A stretch of 64,000 nt of DNA from Tardiphaga sp. vice304 (GCF_007018905.1 NZ_CP041402.1:2282001-2346000); one strand, 5' to 3'. Positions 17,317-28,837 are shown, counted from the first letter of the stretch. A program made the numbers and translations. The notes: generated by a model from the sequence alone, not told the origin.

Positions 17317-18393
17317 ATGTCCGATGACAGCGACGCAGAAAAAACACAGGACCCTACGCAAAAACGGCTCGACGACGCCCATAAACGCGGCGACGTCGCC
17401 AAGAGCCAGGAGGTCAACACCTGGTTCCTGATCGGCGGTGCCACCCTTGTGCTGTCGTCGTTCGGCAGCTCGATCGGCAGCGGGCTGCAACTGCCGATGC
17501 GCAACCTGATCGCCAATTCCTGGATGATCCGCACCGACGGGCCGGGCCTGATCCTGCTCGCCAAGTCGCTGGGCTCCGCGGTGTTCTCGGCGATGGCCAT
17601 GCCGATGCTGTTTCTCGTCATCGCGGCGGTCGGTGGCAATCTGATCCAGCATCGCTTCGTCTGGTCGGCCGAGGGGCTGACACCAAAATTCAGCAAGATC
17701 TCGCCGGCGGCCGGCTTTGCGCGGATCTTCGGCAAGCAGGCGCTCGCCAACTTCCTGAAAGGCCTTTTCAAGCTGATCGCGCTCGGCGCGGTGATGTGCG
17801 CGGTGCTGTGGCCGGAGCGCTTCCGGCTCGACGCGATGATCCACTTCGATCCGTCGGTGCTGCTTGGAACCTCCATGACGCTGACGCTGCAGGTGATGGG
17901 CGCCGTGGTGGCGATGCTGACCGCGGTGGCGATCGGCGACTTCTTCTTCCAGTATCGCAGCTGGTACGAGAAGCAGAAGATGTCGCTGCAGGAGGTCAAG
18001 GACGAGCACAAGCAGTCCGAAGGCGACCCCCACATCAAGGGCAAGATCCGCCAGTTGCGGCATCAGATGATGAAGAAGCGGATGATGGCCGCGGTGCCGA
18101 AGGCCTCCGTGATCATCACCAACCCGACGCATTACGCGGTGGCCTTGTCCTACGAGCGCGGCATGACCGCGCCGATCTGCGTCGCCAAGGGTGTCGATGC
18201 GCTGGCGCTGAAGATCCGCGAAGTGGCGGGCAAGCACGACATCCCGATCGTCGAGAACGTTCCGCTGGCGCGCGCGCTGTACGCCACGACGAAGATCGAC
18301 GAGGCAATTCCGACGGAACATTATCACGCCGTCGCCGAGATCATCGGCTACGTGATGGGGCTGAAACGGGGCCTGGACGGACGCCGGACGTGA
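17317..18393 (+). CDS. flhB: Flagellar export switch protein FlhB
   Basis: Controls the change from rod/hook to filament export. It has an N-terminal basic segment (EKTQDPTQKRLDDAHKRGDV), four membrane helices, and a cytoplasmic domain with the self-cleaving NPTH motif at residues 269-272, the same numbering as in Salmonella. The 358-aa length is normal. It is the last flagellar gene here; a repeat and then the CckA-like gene follow. Confidence 0.96.
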   Translation: MSDDSDAEKTQDPTQKRLDDAHKRGDVAKSQEVNTWFLIGGATLVLSSFGSSIGSGLQLPMRNLIANSWMIRTDGPGLILLAKSLGSAVFSAMAMPMLFLVIAAVGGNLIQHRFVWSAEGLTPKFSKISPAAGFARIFGKQALANFLKGLFKLIALGAVMCAVLWPERFRLDAMIHFDPSVLLGTSMTLTLQVMGAVVAMLTAVAIGDFFFQYRSWYEKQKMSLQEVKDEHKQSEGDPHIKGKIRQLRHQMMKKRMMAAVPKASVIITNPTHYAVALSYERGMTAPICVAKGVDALALKIREVAGKHDIPIVENVPLARALYATTKIDEAIPTEHYHAVAEIIGYVMGLKRGLDGRRT

Positions 18394-18420
18394 ACTGCAG
18401 GAGCGAGCGGCGGCTTCCTT

Positions 18421-18570
18421 CACCTCTCCCCAGCGGGGAGAGGTCGGTCCGGCAGAGCGAGGCGAAGCCGGACCGGGTGAGGGGGCCTTGCGCCATCGAT
18501 GGGTCCCCAACCCCTCACCCGGATGTGCTCGCTTTGCTCGCAAATCCGACCTCTCCCGCCGGGAGAGGTG
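18421..18570. repeat. Palindromic repeat, CACCTCTCCC/GGGAGAGGTG family
   Basis: It starts with CACCTCTCCCCAGCGGGGAGAGGT and ends with CTCTCCCGCCGGGAGAGGTG, with an interior CGGTCCGGC / GCCGGACCG pair. It is closely related to the element at 52440. It occupies half of the 313-bp gap between flhB and the kinase gene; I see nothing else definite in that gap. Confidence 0.75.
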
Positions 18571-18706
18571 AGCGGAGTGCCGCCGTGGAAGTTGGAGCGC
18601 CAGGCGCCATGGCGCGTAACCGCTTGCCTAAGACGGCCGGTTTGGGGCACTCAGGAGACGCGCGAACCCGCGCGGCCACCGTTGAAAACAGGCGACAAAC
18701 CGTCCG

Positions 18707-21259
<2,553 letters not shown>

Positions 21260-21315
21260 TTGGCGAGGTCGCAAAAGGCAGTTGCGAATTTAGCCGCCTG
21301 AGCGCCGGCAGATGT

Positions 21316-21418
21316 GCCCCCTCCCCCCTTGCGGGGAGGGTCGGGGAGGGGGGGGGCCGCGGGCGACGTCGCTTGTGGCAACCCCCACCCCCAACCCCTC
21401 CCCGCATGGGGGAGGGAG
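21316..21418. repeat. Palindromic repeat, CTCCCC/GGGGAG family
   Basis: C-rich and G-rich arms (CCCCTCCCCCCTTGCGGGGAGGG at the left; CCCCTCCCCGCATGGGGGAGGG at the right) surround a GGGGGGGG run and a CCCCCACCCCC run that can pair. It lies in the 328-bp gap after the CckA-like gene. The rest of that gap holds no recognisable signal. Confidence 0.7.
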
Positions 21419-21587
21419 TTACAGCGCCCTCTGCTGATCGACGTTGCGTCGCAGTATTCCCCCCGCGCGAAACGTCACATCCCCGCGACCGAGGGCCGCA
21501 CTGATTCATCGCGATGAGTGCTTCCTTTTTGGGCGGAACTCACCATGTTAGCGAGGCTTCCCCCTGCCGGGGATTGAGGGAATAGAT

Positions 21588-22577
21588 ATGAATTTCACCA
21601 TCCGTGCACGCGGCCTCGTCAAGACGATGGCCGTCGTCCTGTCGGTGGCGATGCCGTTGATGCTCGCAGTCTCGGCTGCCGACGCCCGCGTCGGCGGCGG
21701 CGGCTCGTCGGGTTCGCGCGGCACGCGCACCTTTTCGCAGCCGCCCAGCACCTCGACCGCGCCGAATACCGCGCAGCCGTTCAACCGCACCATGACCCAG
21801 CCGGGCTCGCCCGGGATGGCAGGCCCCGCTGCGGCAGGTGCTGCCGCCAAGGGCGGCTTCTTCAACCGTCCGGGCATGGGCATGCTCGGTGGCCTTGCCG
21901 CCGGCTTCCTTGGCGCCGGCCTGCTCGGCATGCTGTTCGGAGGCGGGATGTTCTCCGGCCTCGGCGGTATTTCGTCGATCATCGGCCTGTTGCTGCAGGT
22001 CGGCCTCGTGATCATCGTGGTCCGCCTGGCGATGTCCTGGTGGCAGCGTCGCAATGCCAACCAGACCGCGTCGGCCTATGCCGGTCCGGCCAATGGTCCT
22101 GACGTCGGCCCGGGCCAGAATGCCCAGACCTACGCCCGCACCGGGACCGGTTTCGGCATCGGCGCCAATGCCGCCCCGCTGGAAATCGTGCCGGCCGACT
22201 ATGAAGCTTTCGAGAAGCTCCTGAGCGACGTTCAGGCGGCCTGGTCGGACGAGGACGTGGCCAAGCTGCACACGCTGGCGACGCCGGAAATGGTCTCGTA
22301 CTTCACCAAGGATCTCGAAGAGAACAAGGCGAAGAACGACATCAACAAGGTGTCGAACGTCAAGCTTCTGCAGGGCGACCTGTCCGAATCCTGGCGCGAA
22401 GGCGAGACCGATTACGCCTCCGTCGCGATGCGCTTCGCGCTGGTCGACAAGACGCTGGAGCGCGGCACCCAGCGCCTCGTGGCCGGCAGCGAAACCCCGA
22501 TCGAAGCCACCGAAATCTGGACCTTCGTCCGGCCGAAGGGCTCGAACTGGGAACTGTCGGCGATCCAGCAGGCGTAA
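21588..22577 (+). CDS. Tim44-domain exported/membrane protein
   Basis: A 329-aa protein with an N-terminal signal or anchor (TMAVVLSVAMPLMLAVSAADA), a Gly/Ser/Pro-rich linker, one or two further hydrophobic Gly-rich segments (about residues 95-145), and a C-terminal Tim44-like domain (about 190-329; ADYEAFEKLLSDVQAAWSDE, ATEIWTFVRPKGSNWELSAI). Bacterial Tim44-domain proteins are membrane-bound, cargo unknown. It is a single gene with a good terminator behind it. Confidence 0.85.
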   Translation: MNFTIRARGLVKTMAVVLSVAMPLMLAVSAADARVGGGGSSGSRGTRTFSQPPSTSTAPNTAQPFNRTMTQPGSPGMAGPAAAGAAAKGGFFNRPGMGMLGGLAAGFLGAGLLGMLFGGGMFSGLGGISSIIGLLLQVGLVIIVVRLAMSWWQRRNANQTASAYAGPANGPDVGPGQNAQTYARTGTGFGIGANAAPLEIVPADYEAFEKLLSDVQAAWSDEDVAKLHTLATPEMVSYFTKDLEENKAKNDINKVSNVKLLQGDLSESWREGETDYASVAMRFALVDKTLERGTQRLVAGSETPIEATEIWTFVRPKGSNWELSAIQQA

Positions 22578-22601
22578 GCCTCTGCGATATAAAATTGAGA
22601 A

Positions 22602-22631
22602 AGGCGTCGCGGTTATCCGCGGCGCCTTTTT
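22602..22631 (+). terminator. Rho-independent terminator after the Tim44-domain gene
   Basis: An 11-bp stem (AGGCGTCGCGG / CCGCGGCGCCT, one G-U pair) with a TTAT loop is followed at once by a TTTTT run. It starts 25 bp after the stop codon. This is the clearest factor-independent terminator in the window. Confidence 0.88.
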
Positions 22632-22740
22632 CGTATGGACTAGGAAGTCGTTGCGACCAGCCGGAATAATTCGCGTCGCATTGGGTTGATAGGTTGAGAC
22701 GACGCTCGCCAAGAACGTCGCAGAAACATTGGAGGAAATG

Positions 22741-23424
22741 ATGCCCGCTTCGTTCAGCACGCTTTCCCGGCTCGGCCTGTGTGCCGGCGCCCTCACTTTA
22801 TCGTTCGCTGTGCAGCCCGCGTTCGCACAGGGCGCCGACACCAGCTTCTTCGTCACCAGCACCAGCATCGGTAACGGCGGCAATCTCGGCGGACTCGCCG
22901 GCGCCGACAACCAGTGCCAGACGCTGGCGCAGGCCGCGGGCGCCGGTGCCAAGACCTGGCGCGCTTATTTGTCGACCCAGGCGGCCGACGGCATGCCGGC
23001 CATCAATGCCAAGGATCGCATCGGCACGGGACCATGGAAGAACGCCAAGGGCGTGGTGATCGCCAAGGATGTCGCCGAACTGCACGGCGCCAACAACCTC
23101 ACCAAGCAGACCGCGCTCAGCGAAAAGGGCGAAATCATCAACGGCCGCGGCGACACGCCGAACCGCCATGACATCCTGACCGGCTCACAGGCCGACGGCA
23201 CCGCCTTCGCGCCCGGAGAAGACCGCACCTGCAAGAACTGGACATCCAGCGTGCAGGGCGCCGCGATGGTTGGCCATGCCGACCGCATCGGCCTTAACGA
23301 GGAGCCGCCGGCCAAGTCCTGGAACATGTCGCACCCCTCGCGCGGCCCCGATGGCGGCTGCTCGCAGGCCGACCTCAAGAGTACCGGCGGCGACGGCCTG
23401 TTGTATTGCTTCGCGGCCAACTGA
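22741..23424 (+). CDS. Exported endostatin/lectin-like (DUF1554-type) protein
   Basis: A 227-aa secreted protein. The signal peptide ends in QPAFAQG. The body has the pattern TSTSIGNGGNLGGLAGADN, then CQTLAQAAG and TWRAYLST, with six cysteines in the mature part, and a C-terminal CFAAN. This resembles the C-type-lectin/endostatin-like fold of DUF1554 proteins. Ligand unknown. I chose the ATG at 22741 because GGAGG lies five bases from it; a TTG at 22729 and the ATG at 22738 are less well placed. Confidence 0.78.
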   Translation: MPASFSTLSRLGLCAGALTLSFAVQPAFAQGADTSFFVTSTSIGNGGNLGGLAGADNQCQTLAQAAGAGAKTWRAYLSTQAADGMPAINAKDRIGTGPWKNAKGVVIAKDVAELHGANNLTKQTALSEKGEIINGRGDTPNRHDILTGSQADGTAFAPGEDRTCKNWTSSVQGAAMVGHADRIGLNEEPPAKSWNMSHPSRGPDGGCSQADLKSTGGDGLLYCFAAN

Positions 23425-23441
23425 CGACGGCACGCGTTCGC

Positions 23442-23480
23442 CTGTCCCGGATGCGTTGCGCCGCATCGCATCCGGGACAG
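23442..23480. repeat. Short palindrome CTGTCCCGGATGCG (copy 1)
   Basis: CTGTCCCGGATGCG pairs with CGCATCGCATCCGGGACAG with a small offset, giving a stable hairpin 17 bp after the lectin-like gene. A related, less regular copy is at 31820. There is no T-run. Confidence 0.6.
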
Positions 23481-23530
23481 CCATGAAGCGACTCGGCTAG
23501 GCTCCGGGCTCACGCGAGGAGAGACCGCCG

Positions 23531-24235
23531 ATGCGCTATGATCTGTACTATTGGCCGACCATCCAGGGCCGCGGCGAATTCGTCCGGCTCGCGCTGGAGG
23601 ACGCCGGGGCGGATTACGTCGACGTCGCACGCGGCGATGGCGGCACCGACGCGATGTTCAAGATGATGCAAGCGGCCGCCACGCCGCCCTTCGCGCCGCC
23701 GTTCCTGAAGGCCGGCCGGCTCGTCATCGCCCAGACCGCCAACATCCTGCATTATCTCGGACCGCGCCTCGACCTCGCGCCGAAGTCCGAGGCGGGGCAA
23801 TTGTGGCTGCACCAGTTGCAGCTCACCATCACCGATTTCGTCGTTGAAGTGCACGACACCCATCACCCGATCGGTGTCTCGTTGTATTTCGAACAGCAGC
23901 GCGTCCCGGCGCGCAAGCGCACCGAAGAATTCTGGAAAGAACGGGTCGCGAAATATCTCGGCTATTTCGAGAAGCTGCTGGCAGCGAGCAAAGGCGCCTG
24001 GATCACCGGGCGCAAACTGACCTATGTCGATCTGTCGCTGTTCCAGATCGTTGAAGGTCTGCGCTACGCTTTCCCGAACCGGATGGCGGCATTCGAAAAC
24101 GAGATTCCTGAACTGATCGCCTTGCGCGACAACGTCGCGGCCCGGCGCAATATCGCGGCCTATCTCGCAAGCGAGCGCCGCATCCCGTTCAACGAGGACG
24201 GTATCTTCCGACACTACCGGATGCTGGATCTGTGA
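23531..24235 (+). CDS. Glutathione S-transferase family protein
   Basis: A 234-aa cytosolic GST. The N-terminal thioredoxin-like domain starts RYDLYYWPTIQGRGEFVRLA and includes the cis-Pro region APPFLKAGRLVIAQTANIL, where the Gln-Thr pair replaces the usual Glu-Ser. The helical C-terminal domain contains LTYVDLSLFQIVEGLRYAF, the N-capping/Asp motif of GSTs. Tyr8 is a candidate catalytic residue (the sigma/alpha-type W-P-x-x-x-R-x-E pattern). GGAGAG lies before the ATG. The substrate cannot be told. Confidence 0.88.
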   Translation: MRYDLYYWPTIQGRGEFVRLALEDAGADYVDVARGDGGTDAMFKMMQAAATPPFAPPFLKAGRLVIAQTANILHYLGPRLDLAPKSEAGQLWLHQLQLTITDFVVEVHDTHHPIGVSLYFEQQRVPARKRTEEFWKERVAKYLGYFEKLLAASKGAWITGRKLTYVDLSLFQIVEGLRYAFPNRMAAFENEIPELIALRDNVAARRNIAAYLASERRIPFNEDGIFRHYRMLDL

Positions 24236-24255
24236 TCCGGCATCCGGCGCGCGGA

Positions 24256-24426
24256 TCAGACCAGCAGATCGATCCGCGTGCCCTGGCCGGGCGGCAGCGC
24301 GGCGCGCGGTGGCGCCGGAGCGACGCGGCTGTCGTTTTGATCGTCGTTCTTGGGCGGCGGGGGCGGCGCTTCGACCGGCTTGGCGGTCACCACGGTCGAT
24401 GCGGCGCCGACACTTGATACGTCCAT
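24256..24426 (-). CDS. Small proline-rich protein of unknown function
   Basis: A 56-aa protein beginning MDVSSVGAASTVVTAKPVEA, with a PPPPP run and a C-terminal GTRIDLLV. An AAGGAG ribosome-binding site is eight bases before this ATG, which argues for a real gene and for this start rather than the longer frame to 24459. It converges with the GST gene and ends just behind it. Function unknown. Confidence 0.6.
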   Translation of the reverse strand: MDVSSVGAASTVVTAKPVEAPPPPPKNDDQNDSRVAPAPPRAALPPGQGTRIDLLV

Positions 24427-24574
24427 CTGAAATCTCCTTGTCGATAATTGCCTGAGCATGCCCGCGGCGTCGGCAAGGAAGTGATGAACAGATCGCTACA
24501 ATTGGAGCGGTTGCGGCGCGATCGCGCAGCGTGGTGAATGACAGCGATGCGTTTCAGTTAAAAGTGTAGCGATC

Positions 24575-24681
24575 GTAGGGTGGGCAAAGGCGCTCTTGCG
24601 CCGTGCCCACCGCCATCACGCCTTGCGGTGGTGGGCACGCCGCTCCGCGCTTCGCGCGCCCGCGGCTTTGCCCACCCTGCC
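24575..24681. repeat. Palindromic repeat, GTAGGGTGGGCAAAG family (copy 1)
   Basis: GTAGGGTGGGCAAAGGCGC at the left pairs with GCGGCTTTGCCCACCCT at the right, and inner GTGCCCACC / GGTGGGCAC pair too. A second copy is at 34454. Together with unmarked DNA it fills the 264-bp gap between two minus-strand genes. Confidence 0.75.
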
Positions 24682-24690
24682 TTCACCATC

Positions 24691-25149
24691 TCACCCGTCA
24701 GTGCCGCGGGAGATCGCGATGCTCGTCGAGGTCTTGCTGCGGGTGCAGCGAATGTCGAGGCGGCGGAAGCGCAGCTTGACGTCCTCGCCGCGCAGCAGGC
24801 CGAGCCGACCGAAGCAGCGCTGTGCGCCTTTCAGCGTGTCGGGCTTCGGGATCGTGAACACGATAGCCGCGCCGGAGGCGATCATGTTGATGAAGGCTGG
24901 CGACGGCTTGCGGCTGTCGGCGGCGGCATAAAACTCGTTGCTGACGTTTCGCCCGGCGCAGCCGAGCCGCACCTGCTTCGCCGCGGGATGTGCCAGATAG
25001 ATCACATTGGCCGCCGAGCGGCCGATGCTGAGCCCGTCGACCTGGTCCTTGAGCTGGCGGGCGAGATCGTCGCAGCGGTCGGCGCGGGCCGGCGAGGCCA
25101 TCACGATGGCGGCGGCGACGAGTGGAAAGAGTGCGTAAAGTCTAGTCAT
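24691..25149 (-). CDS. Exported protein of unknown function
   Basis: A 152-aa protein with a clear signal peptide (MTRLYALFPLVAAAIVMASP, cleavage after ARA). The mature part has four cysteines (RCDDLARQL, RLGCAGRNVSNEFYAAADS, QRCFGRLG, DIRCTRS), which suggests two disulfides in the periplasm. A GGGGGG run before the ATG is the likely ribosome-binding site. No family was recognised. Confidence 0.7.
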   Translation of the reverse strand: MTRLYALFPLVAAAIVMASPARADRCDDLARQLKDQVDGLSIGRSAANVIYLAHPAAKQVRLGCAGRNVSNEFYAAADSRKPSPAFINMIASGAAIVFTIPKPDTLKGAQRCFGRLGLLRGEDVKLRFRRLDIRCTRSKTSTSIAISRGTDG

Positions 25150-25256
25150 GAAATCCCCCCGGCAATAGCAAAGCCCCGGTGGGGATGCCGCGCCAGCTAT
25201 CTCTGGCCAACAGCGAGCGTCTTTGCAAGTCGCCCCGACCGGGCTATGTTTCAGCC

Positions 25257-25484
25257 ATGAGTAGAGAGCAGGTGAAGGCCATTCTCGACCGCGTACTGAC
25301 CTGGCCCGACGAGCGCCAGGAAGACGCCGCGTCGATGCTGCGCCTGATGGAGGCGCAGGATGACAGCGCCTACCAGCTTTCGGCCGAGCAGGCGGAAGAG
25401 GTCCGGCGACGGCTCGCCGATACCGATGCCGAGACGGTGAGCCTCGACGAATTCAACGAACATGTCAGGCGGCGTCTGAATTAA
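25257..25484 (+). CDS. Antitoxin-like small protein, no partner toxin seen
   Basis: A 75-aa acidic helical protein. It has ILDRVLTWPDERQEDAASML near the start and LSAEQAEEVRRRLADTDAET then a VSLDEFNEHVRRRLN end. This resembles the antitoxin-like proteins that in related genomes are paired with RelE/ParE toxins. The ATG at 25257 is preferred; the frame remains open upstream to 25179. No toxin gene follows: the 113 bp before fumA contain no start codon for one. Confidence 0.6.
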   Translation: MSREQVKAILDRVLTWPDERQEDAASMLRLMEAQDDSAYQLSAEQAEEVRRRLADTDAETVSLDEFNEHVRRRLN

Positions 25485-25598
25485 CGATTGTCCGCTATGA
25501 GGCGCCTTTTGTGCCCCCAGCCCCTCCTTTTGAACGCTTCAAAACCCCCTTGAAAGCGCCTACAAGGGCGGCAATTCCCGTCCATCCGAGGCCTCGCC

Positions 25599-27251
25599 AT
25601 GAACGCTCCCATAGCCATCCCGACCCCGATGCCCGTGCCGCCCTACCGGCACACGCCGCTGTTTCCGCTCGGCCCCGACACCACGCCCTATCGCAAGATT
25701 TCCAGCGAGGGCGTCAGCGTCGAGACCGTGCTCGGCCGCGAGATGCTGGTGGTGTCGCGCGCGGCGCTGCAGATGCTGTCGGAAGCCGCGTTCGGCGACA
25801 TCAATCACTATTTGCGGCCCGGCCATCTCGCCCAGTTGCGCAAGATCCTCGACGACGCCGAGGCCTCGCCGAACGACAAGTTCGTCGCTTTCGACTTCCT
25901 GAAGAACGCGAACATTGCCGCCGGCGGCGTGCTGCCGATGTGCCAGGACACCGGCACGGCGATCATCATGGGCAAGAAGGGTTTTCGCGTCCTCACCGAT
26001 GGCGACGACGAGGCCGCCTTGGCCGAAGGCGCCCGCGACGCCTATCTGCGCCGGAACCTGCGCTACTCGCAGGTAGCACCCTTGACGATGTTCGAGGAAA
26101 AGAACACCGCCAACAACATGCCGGCGCAGTGCGAGATCTATGCCGAGGGCGATGACGCTTACAAGTTCATGTTCATGGCCAAGGGCGGCGGCTCCGCCAA
26201 CAAGAGCTTCCTGTTCCAGGCGACGCCCTCGGTGCTGACCCACGACCGCATGCTGGCGTTTCTGAAAGAGAAGGTGATGACGCTCGGCACCGCGGCGTGC
26301 CCGCCCTATCACCTCGCCATCGTGATCGGCGGCACCTCGGCCGAATTGTGCATGAAGACCGTGAAGCTCGCCTCGGCTAGATATCTCGACGCGCTGCCGA
26401 CCACCGGTTCGGCCGATGGCCATGCCTTCCGCGACCTGGCGATGGAGCAGGAAATCCTCAAGATGACGCAGGCCTCCGGCGTCGGCGCGCAGTTCGGCGG
26501 CAAGTATTTCTGCCACGACGTGCGCGTGATCCGGCTGCCGCGCCATGGCGCGTCCTTGCCGATCGGGCTCGGCGTGTCGTGTTCGGCCGATCGCCAGGTG
26601 CTCGGCAAGATCACCCGCGACGGCGTCTATCTCGAAGAACTCGAGCACAACCCCGCGCAATACCTGCCCGCGGTGGAAGAGGCGCTGGGCGGCGATGTCG
26701 TCAAGATCGACCTCAACCAGCCGATGAAGGACATTCTCGCCACGTTGTCGAACTATCCGACCAAGACGCGGCTGTCGCTGACCGGCACCATGATCGTGGC
26801 GCGCGATTCGGCGCATGCCAAATTGCGCGAGCGGCTGGAGAAGGGCGAACCGCTGCCGGACTACTTCAAGAACCATCCGGTGTACTACGCCGGCCCCGCC
26901 AAGACGCCGGAAGGCTATGCCTCCGGCGCGTTCGGCCCGACCACCGCAGGCCGCATGGATTCGTTCGTCGACCAGTTCCAGGCGGCTGGCGGCTCGATGG
27001 TGATGGTCGCCAAGGGCAACCGCGCGCCTGCGGTGCGCGAGGCCTGCAAGAAGTATGGCGGCTTCTATCTCGGCTCGATCGGCGGTGCGGCGGCGAATCT
27101 CGCCGAGCACTGCATCAAGAAGGTCGAGGTGGTGGAATATCCCGAGCTCGGCATGGAAGCGATCTGGCGCATCGAGGTGGAGGACTTCCCGGCCTTCATC
27201 ATCATTGATGACAAGGGCAACGACTTCTTCAAGGAATTGAATTTGGGCTGA
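25599..27251 (+). CDS. fumA: Fumarate hydratase class I ([4Fe-4S])
   Basis: Interconverts fumarate and malate in the TCA cycle. It is a 550-aa single-chain class I enzyme with fused alpha and beta domains. The cluster cysteines are Cys115 (PMCQDTGT), Cys234 (AACPPYH) and Cys328 (VSCSADRQ). Their spacings of 119 and 94 residues equal those of E. coli FumA. The beta domain has [10 protein letters not shown] and [18 protein letters not shown]. It is a single gene followed by a repeat. Oxygen-sensitive clusters suggest activity is best under iron-replete conditions. Confidence 0.95.
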   Translation: MNAPIAIPTPMPVPPYRHTPLFPLGPDTTPYRKISSEGVSVETVLGREMLVVSRAALQMLSEAAFGDINHYLRPGHLAQLRKILDDAEASPNDKFVAFDFLKNANIAAGGVLPMCQDTGTAIIMGKKGFRVLTDGDDEAALAEGARDAYLRRNLRYSQVAPLTMFEEKNTANNMPAQCEIYAEGDDAYKFMFMAKGGGSANKSFLFQATPSVLTHDRMLAFLKEKVMTLGTAACPPYHLAIVIGGTSAELCMKTVKLASARYLDALPTTGSADGHAFRDLAMEQEILKMTQASGVGAQFGGKYFCHDVRVIRLPRHGASLPIGLGVSCSADRQVLGKITRDGVYLEELEHNPAQYLPAVEEALGGDVVKIDLNQPMKDILATLSNYPTKTRLSLTGTMIVARDSAHAKLRERLEKGEPLPDYFKNHPVYYAGPAKTPEGYASGAFGPTTAGRMDSFVDQFQAAGGSMVMVAKGNRAPAVREACKKYGGFYLGSIGGAAANLAEHCIKKVEVVEYPELGMEAIWRIEVEDFPAFIIIDDKGNDFFKELNLG

Positions 27252-27263
27252 GGCTTTCTTCTT

Positions 27264-27423
27264 CCTTCTCCCCTTGTGGGAGAAGGTGGCACGGCCGAAG
27301 GCCGTGACGGATGAGGGGGTCTTGGGCTCGGAGCTTGCGGCACCCCTCACCCGTCTCGCCCGCCCGTGCGAAGCGAAGCTTCGCTAGAGCGGTCGATCCA
27401 CCCTCTCCCACAAGGGGAGAGGG
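27264..27423. repeat. Palindromic repeat, CCTTCTCCCC/GGGAGAAGG family
   Basis: It begins CCTTCTCCCCTTGTGGGAGAAGG and ends CCCTCTCCCACAAGGGGAGAGGG, with GGCCGAAGGCC and GCGAAGCTTCGC palindromes inside. It is a variant of the elements at 1654 and 18421. Confidence 0.72.
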
Positions 27424-27543
27424 AAGGAGATGCCCGGACTCGATTCTCTCCCATCCGACAAGCCACCGCGACAAAAAGAAATCCGGTGCAGACTCAGCGC
27501 GGCTCGTTTCAATGGCACAACGCCACGCGAACAGGACTGCGCG

Positions 27544-27636
27544 ATGTTCGATGCTTTGAGGGTGAACGCTCTGTTGGTGACCATTCTGGCCGCGGCCAGC
27601 GCCATCAACGGCATCATGTTCTATCAATATCTGTAG
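27544..27636 (+). CDS. Possible 30-residue membrane peptide
   Basis: A short frame from an ATG with AGGA ten bases upstream. It encodes MFDALRVNALLV then TILAAASAINGIMF and ends YQYL. One hydrophobic helix spans nearly the whole peptide. It lies between the repeat at 27264 and the DUF6886-like gene. It could be a real small membrane protein or chance; nothing else fills this gap. Confidence 0.35.
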   Translation: MFDALRVNALLVTILAAASAINGIMFYQYL

Positions 27637-27722
27637 TCACCGGGCCCGGCCTGCAGTCAGCCTGGCTGGCGATCGGCTGCAGCCGCATTGACGCTCGGCG
27701 TCCGGTCTTCTTAACTCTGGGC

Positions 27723-28253
27723 ATGCAACTGTTTCATTTCAGCGATCTCGGCAACATCGCGGTTTTCACGCCGCGGCCGGTGAAGGTAGCGACGCCGCAG
27801 CCCGAGGGCCGCGAGTGGCTCAGCGGTCCGCTGGTCTGGGCGATCGACGACTGGCATGCGCCGATGTATCTGTTCCCGCGCGCGTGCCCGCGGGTCTTTG
27901 CCTGGCCGACCGAGGCGACCACGCCGCCGGACCGGCAGGCCTTCAACGCCATCACCTCGTGCCGCATGGTGGCGCATATCGAGAAGCGCTGGTTCGACCG
28001 GCTGTCGCGCGCCAAGCTGTTTCGCTACACCCTGCCGGCCGACGGCTTCGAACAGGTCGGCGACACCGATGGCCTATGGGTCTCGCGCGAGGCGGTGACG
28101 CCGACGGATGTCGATCGCATCACCGACATTCCACGCGCACTTGAAAAGGCCGGCGTGGAGTTGCGCATATTGCCGTCGCTGCAGACCTTGCAGCCGCTGT
28201 GGTCGACGTCGTTGCACGTCAGCGCGATCCGGATGCACAACTCCGGGCACTAG
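27723..28253 (+). CDS. DUF6886-like conserved protein
   Basis: A 176-aa cytosolic protein of unknown function. It begins MQLFHFSDLGNIAVFTPRPV and has the conserved REWLSGPLVWAIDDWHAPMY, YLFPRACPRV and MVAHIEKRWFDRLSRAKLF, then LWVSREAVTP and a HVSAIRM end. I recognise the arrangement as DUF6886. The open frame runs back to 27366, but that part reads the upstream repeat, so the start at MQLFH is chosen; no strong ribosome-binding site is visible. No enzyme role is known. Confidence 0.8.
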   Translation: MQLFHFSDLGNIAVFTPRPVKVATPQPEGREWLSGPLVWAIDDWHAPMYLFPRACPRVFAWPTEATTPPDRQAFNAITSCRMVAHIEKRWFDRLSRAKLFRYTLPADGFEQVGDTDGLWVSREAVTPTDVDRITDIPRALEKAGVELRILPSLQTLQPLWSTSLHVSAIRMHNSGH

Positions 28254-28820
28254 CTATTGCGCGGCAGCCACGCCCGATGCCCGAATGCGTCGCTTGATCA
28301 GAACGCGGAGCATGACAAACTGCACCACGAAGGCGAGAACCTTGGCGCCGATTGCCACCACTGTGATATAAAATGCCCACAGCTTCATATCTCCGGTCGC
28401 CGCTACCGCGAGATTGCCGAGCCCGATCGCGAACATCAGCGCCGCCCAGACATAGCCGGCGATCACGATCAGGTCGGGCGCGTTCTGGGCAACGATGGCC
28501 TGCATGTAGCGCAGCATCCAGCCGCGGCGCAGCATGATGAAGCCAATTGCGAAATGCCCGATCGAAGGCTTCGCCAGCACGAAGCGCGGATCATGCGTCA
28601 GCATCGTGGCGCCGCCGAGCACGATGACCAGCGCCAGGCTGGCATAGGTCATGACGTCGAGCGTCGCGCCCTTCAGGCGCGCGTAGATCACCAGTGCGAT
28701 GGCCGCGGCGATTGCCACGCTGGTGGCGATCAGCACGTCCCCGAAGGCCAAATATAGCAGCAGGAAAACGATGGTGGAGAGAAAGTCCTGGCCGAGTTTG
28801 GCGAACACGTCTTTCATCAT
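28254..28820 (-). CDS. YciB/IspZ-like inner-membrane protein
   Basis: A 188-aa protein with five or more hydrophobic segments. The motif DPRFVLAKPSIGHFAIGFIM followed by LRRGWMLRYM resembles the DxxFIxxKPT core of YciB (intracellular septation protein A). GGAG precedes the first of two adjacent ATG codons. It is the second gene of a two-gene leftward operon that starts at the TetR operator, so it is probably repressed by the regulator at 29511. A septation role in this organism is not shown. Confidence 0.72.
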   Translation of the reverse strand: MMKDVFAKLGQDFLSTIVFLLLYLAFGDVLIATSVAIAAAIALVIYARLKGATLDVMTYASLALVIVLGGATMLTHDPRFVLAKPSIGHFAIGFIMLRRGWMLRYMQAIVAQNAPDLIVIAGYVWAALMFAIGLGNLAVAATGDMKLWAFYITVVAIGAKVLAFVVQFVMLRVLIKRRIRASGVAAAQ

Positions 28821-28837
28821 CGAGCTCCGTGCGAGGA

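Noticed and set aside
24580..25260. A 226-codon plus-strand frame opposite the exported Cys-containing protein
   Set aside because: It starts inside a palindromic repeat and runs antisense to a protein with a clear signal peptide.
25560..27350. A 596-codon frame opposite fumA
   Set aside because: Antisense shadow of a class I fumarase with all cluster cysteines in place.
27366..27722. N-terminal extension of the DUF6886-like protein
   Set aside because: It translates the upstream palindromic repeat; the family begins at MQLFHFSD.
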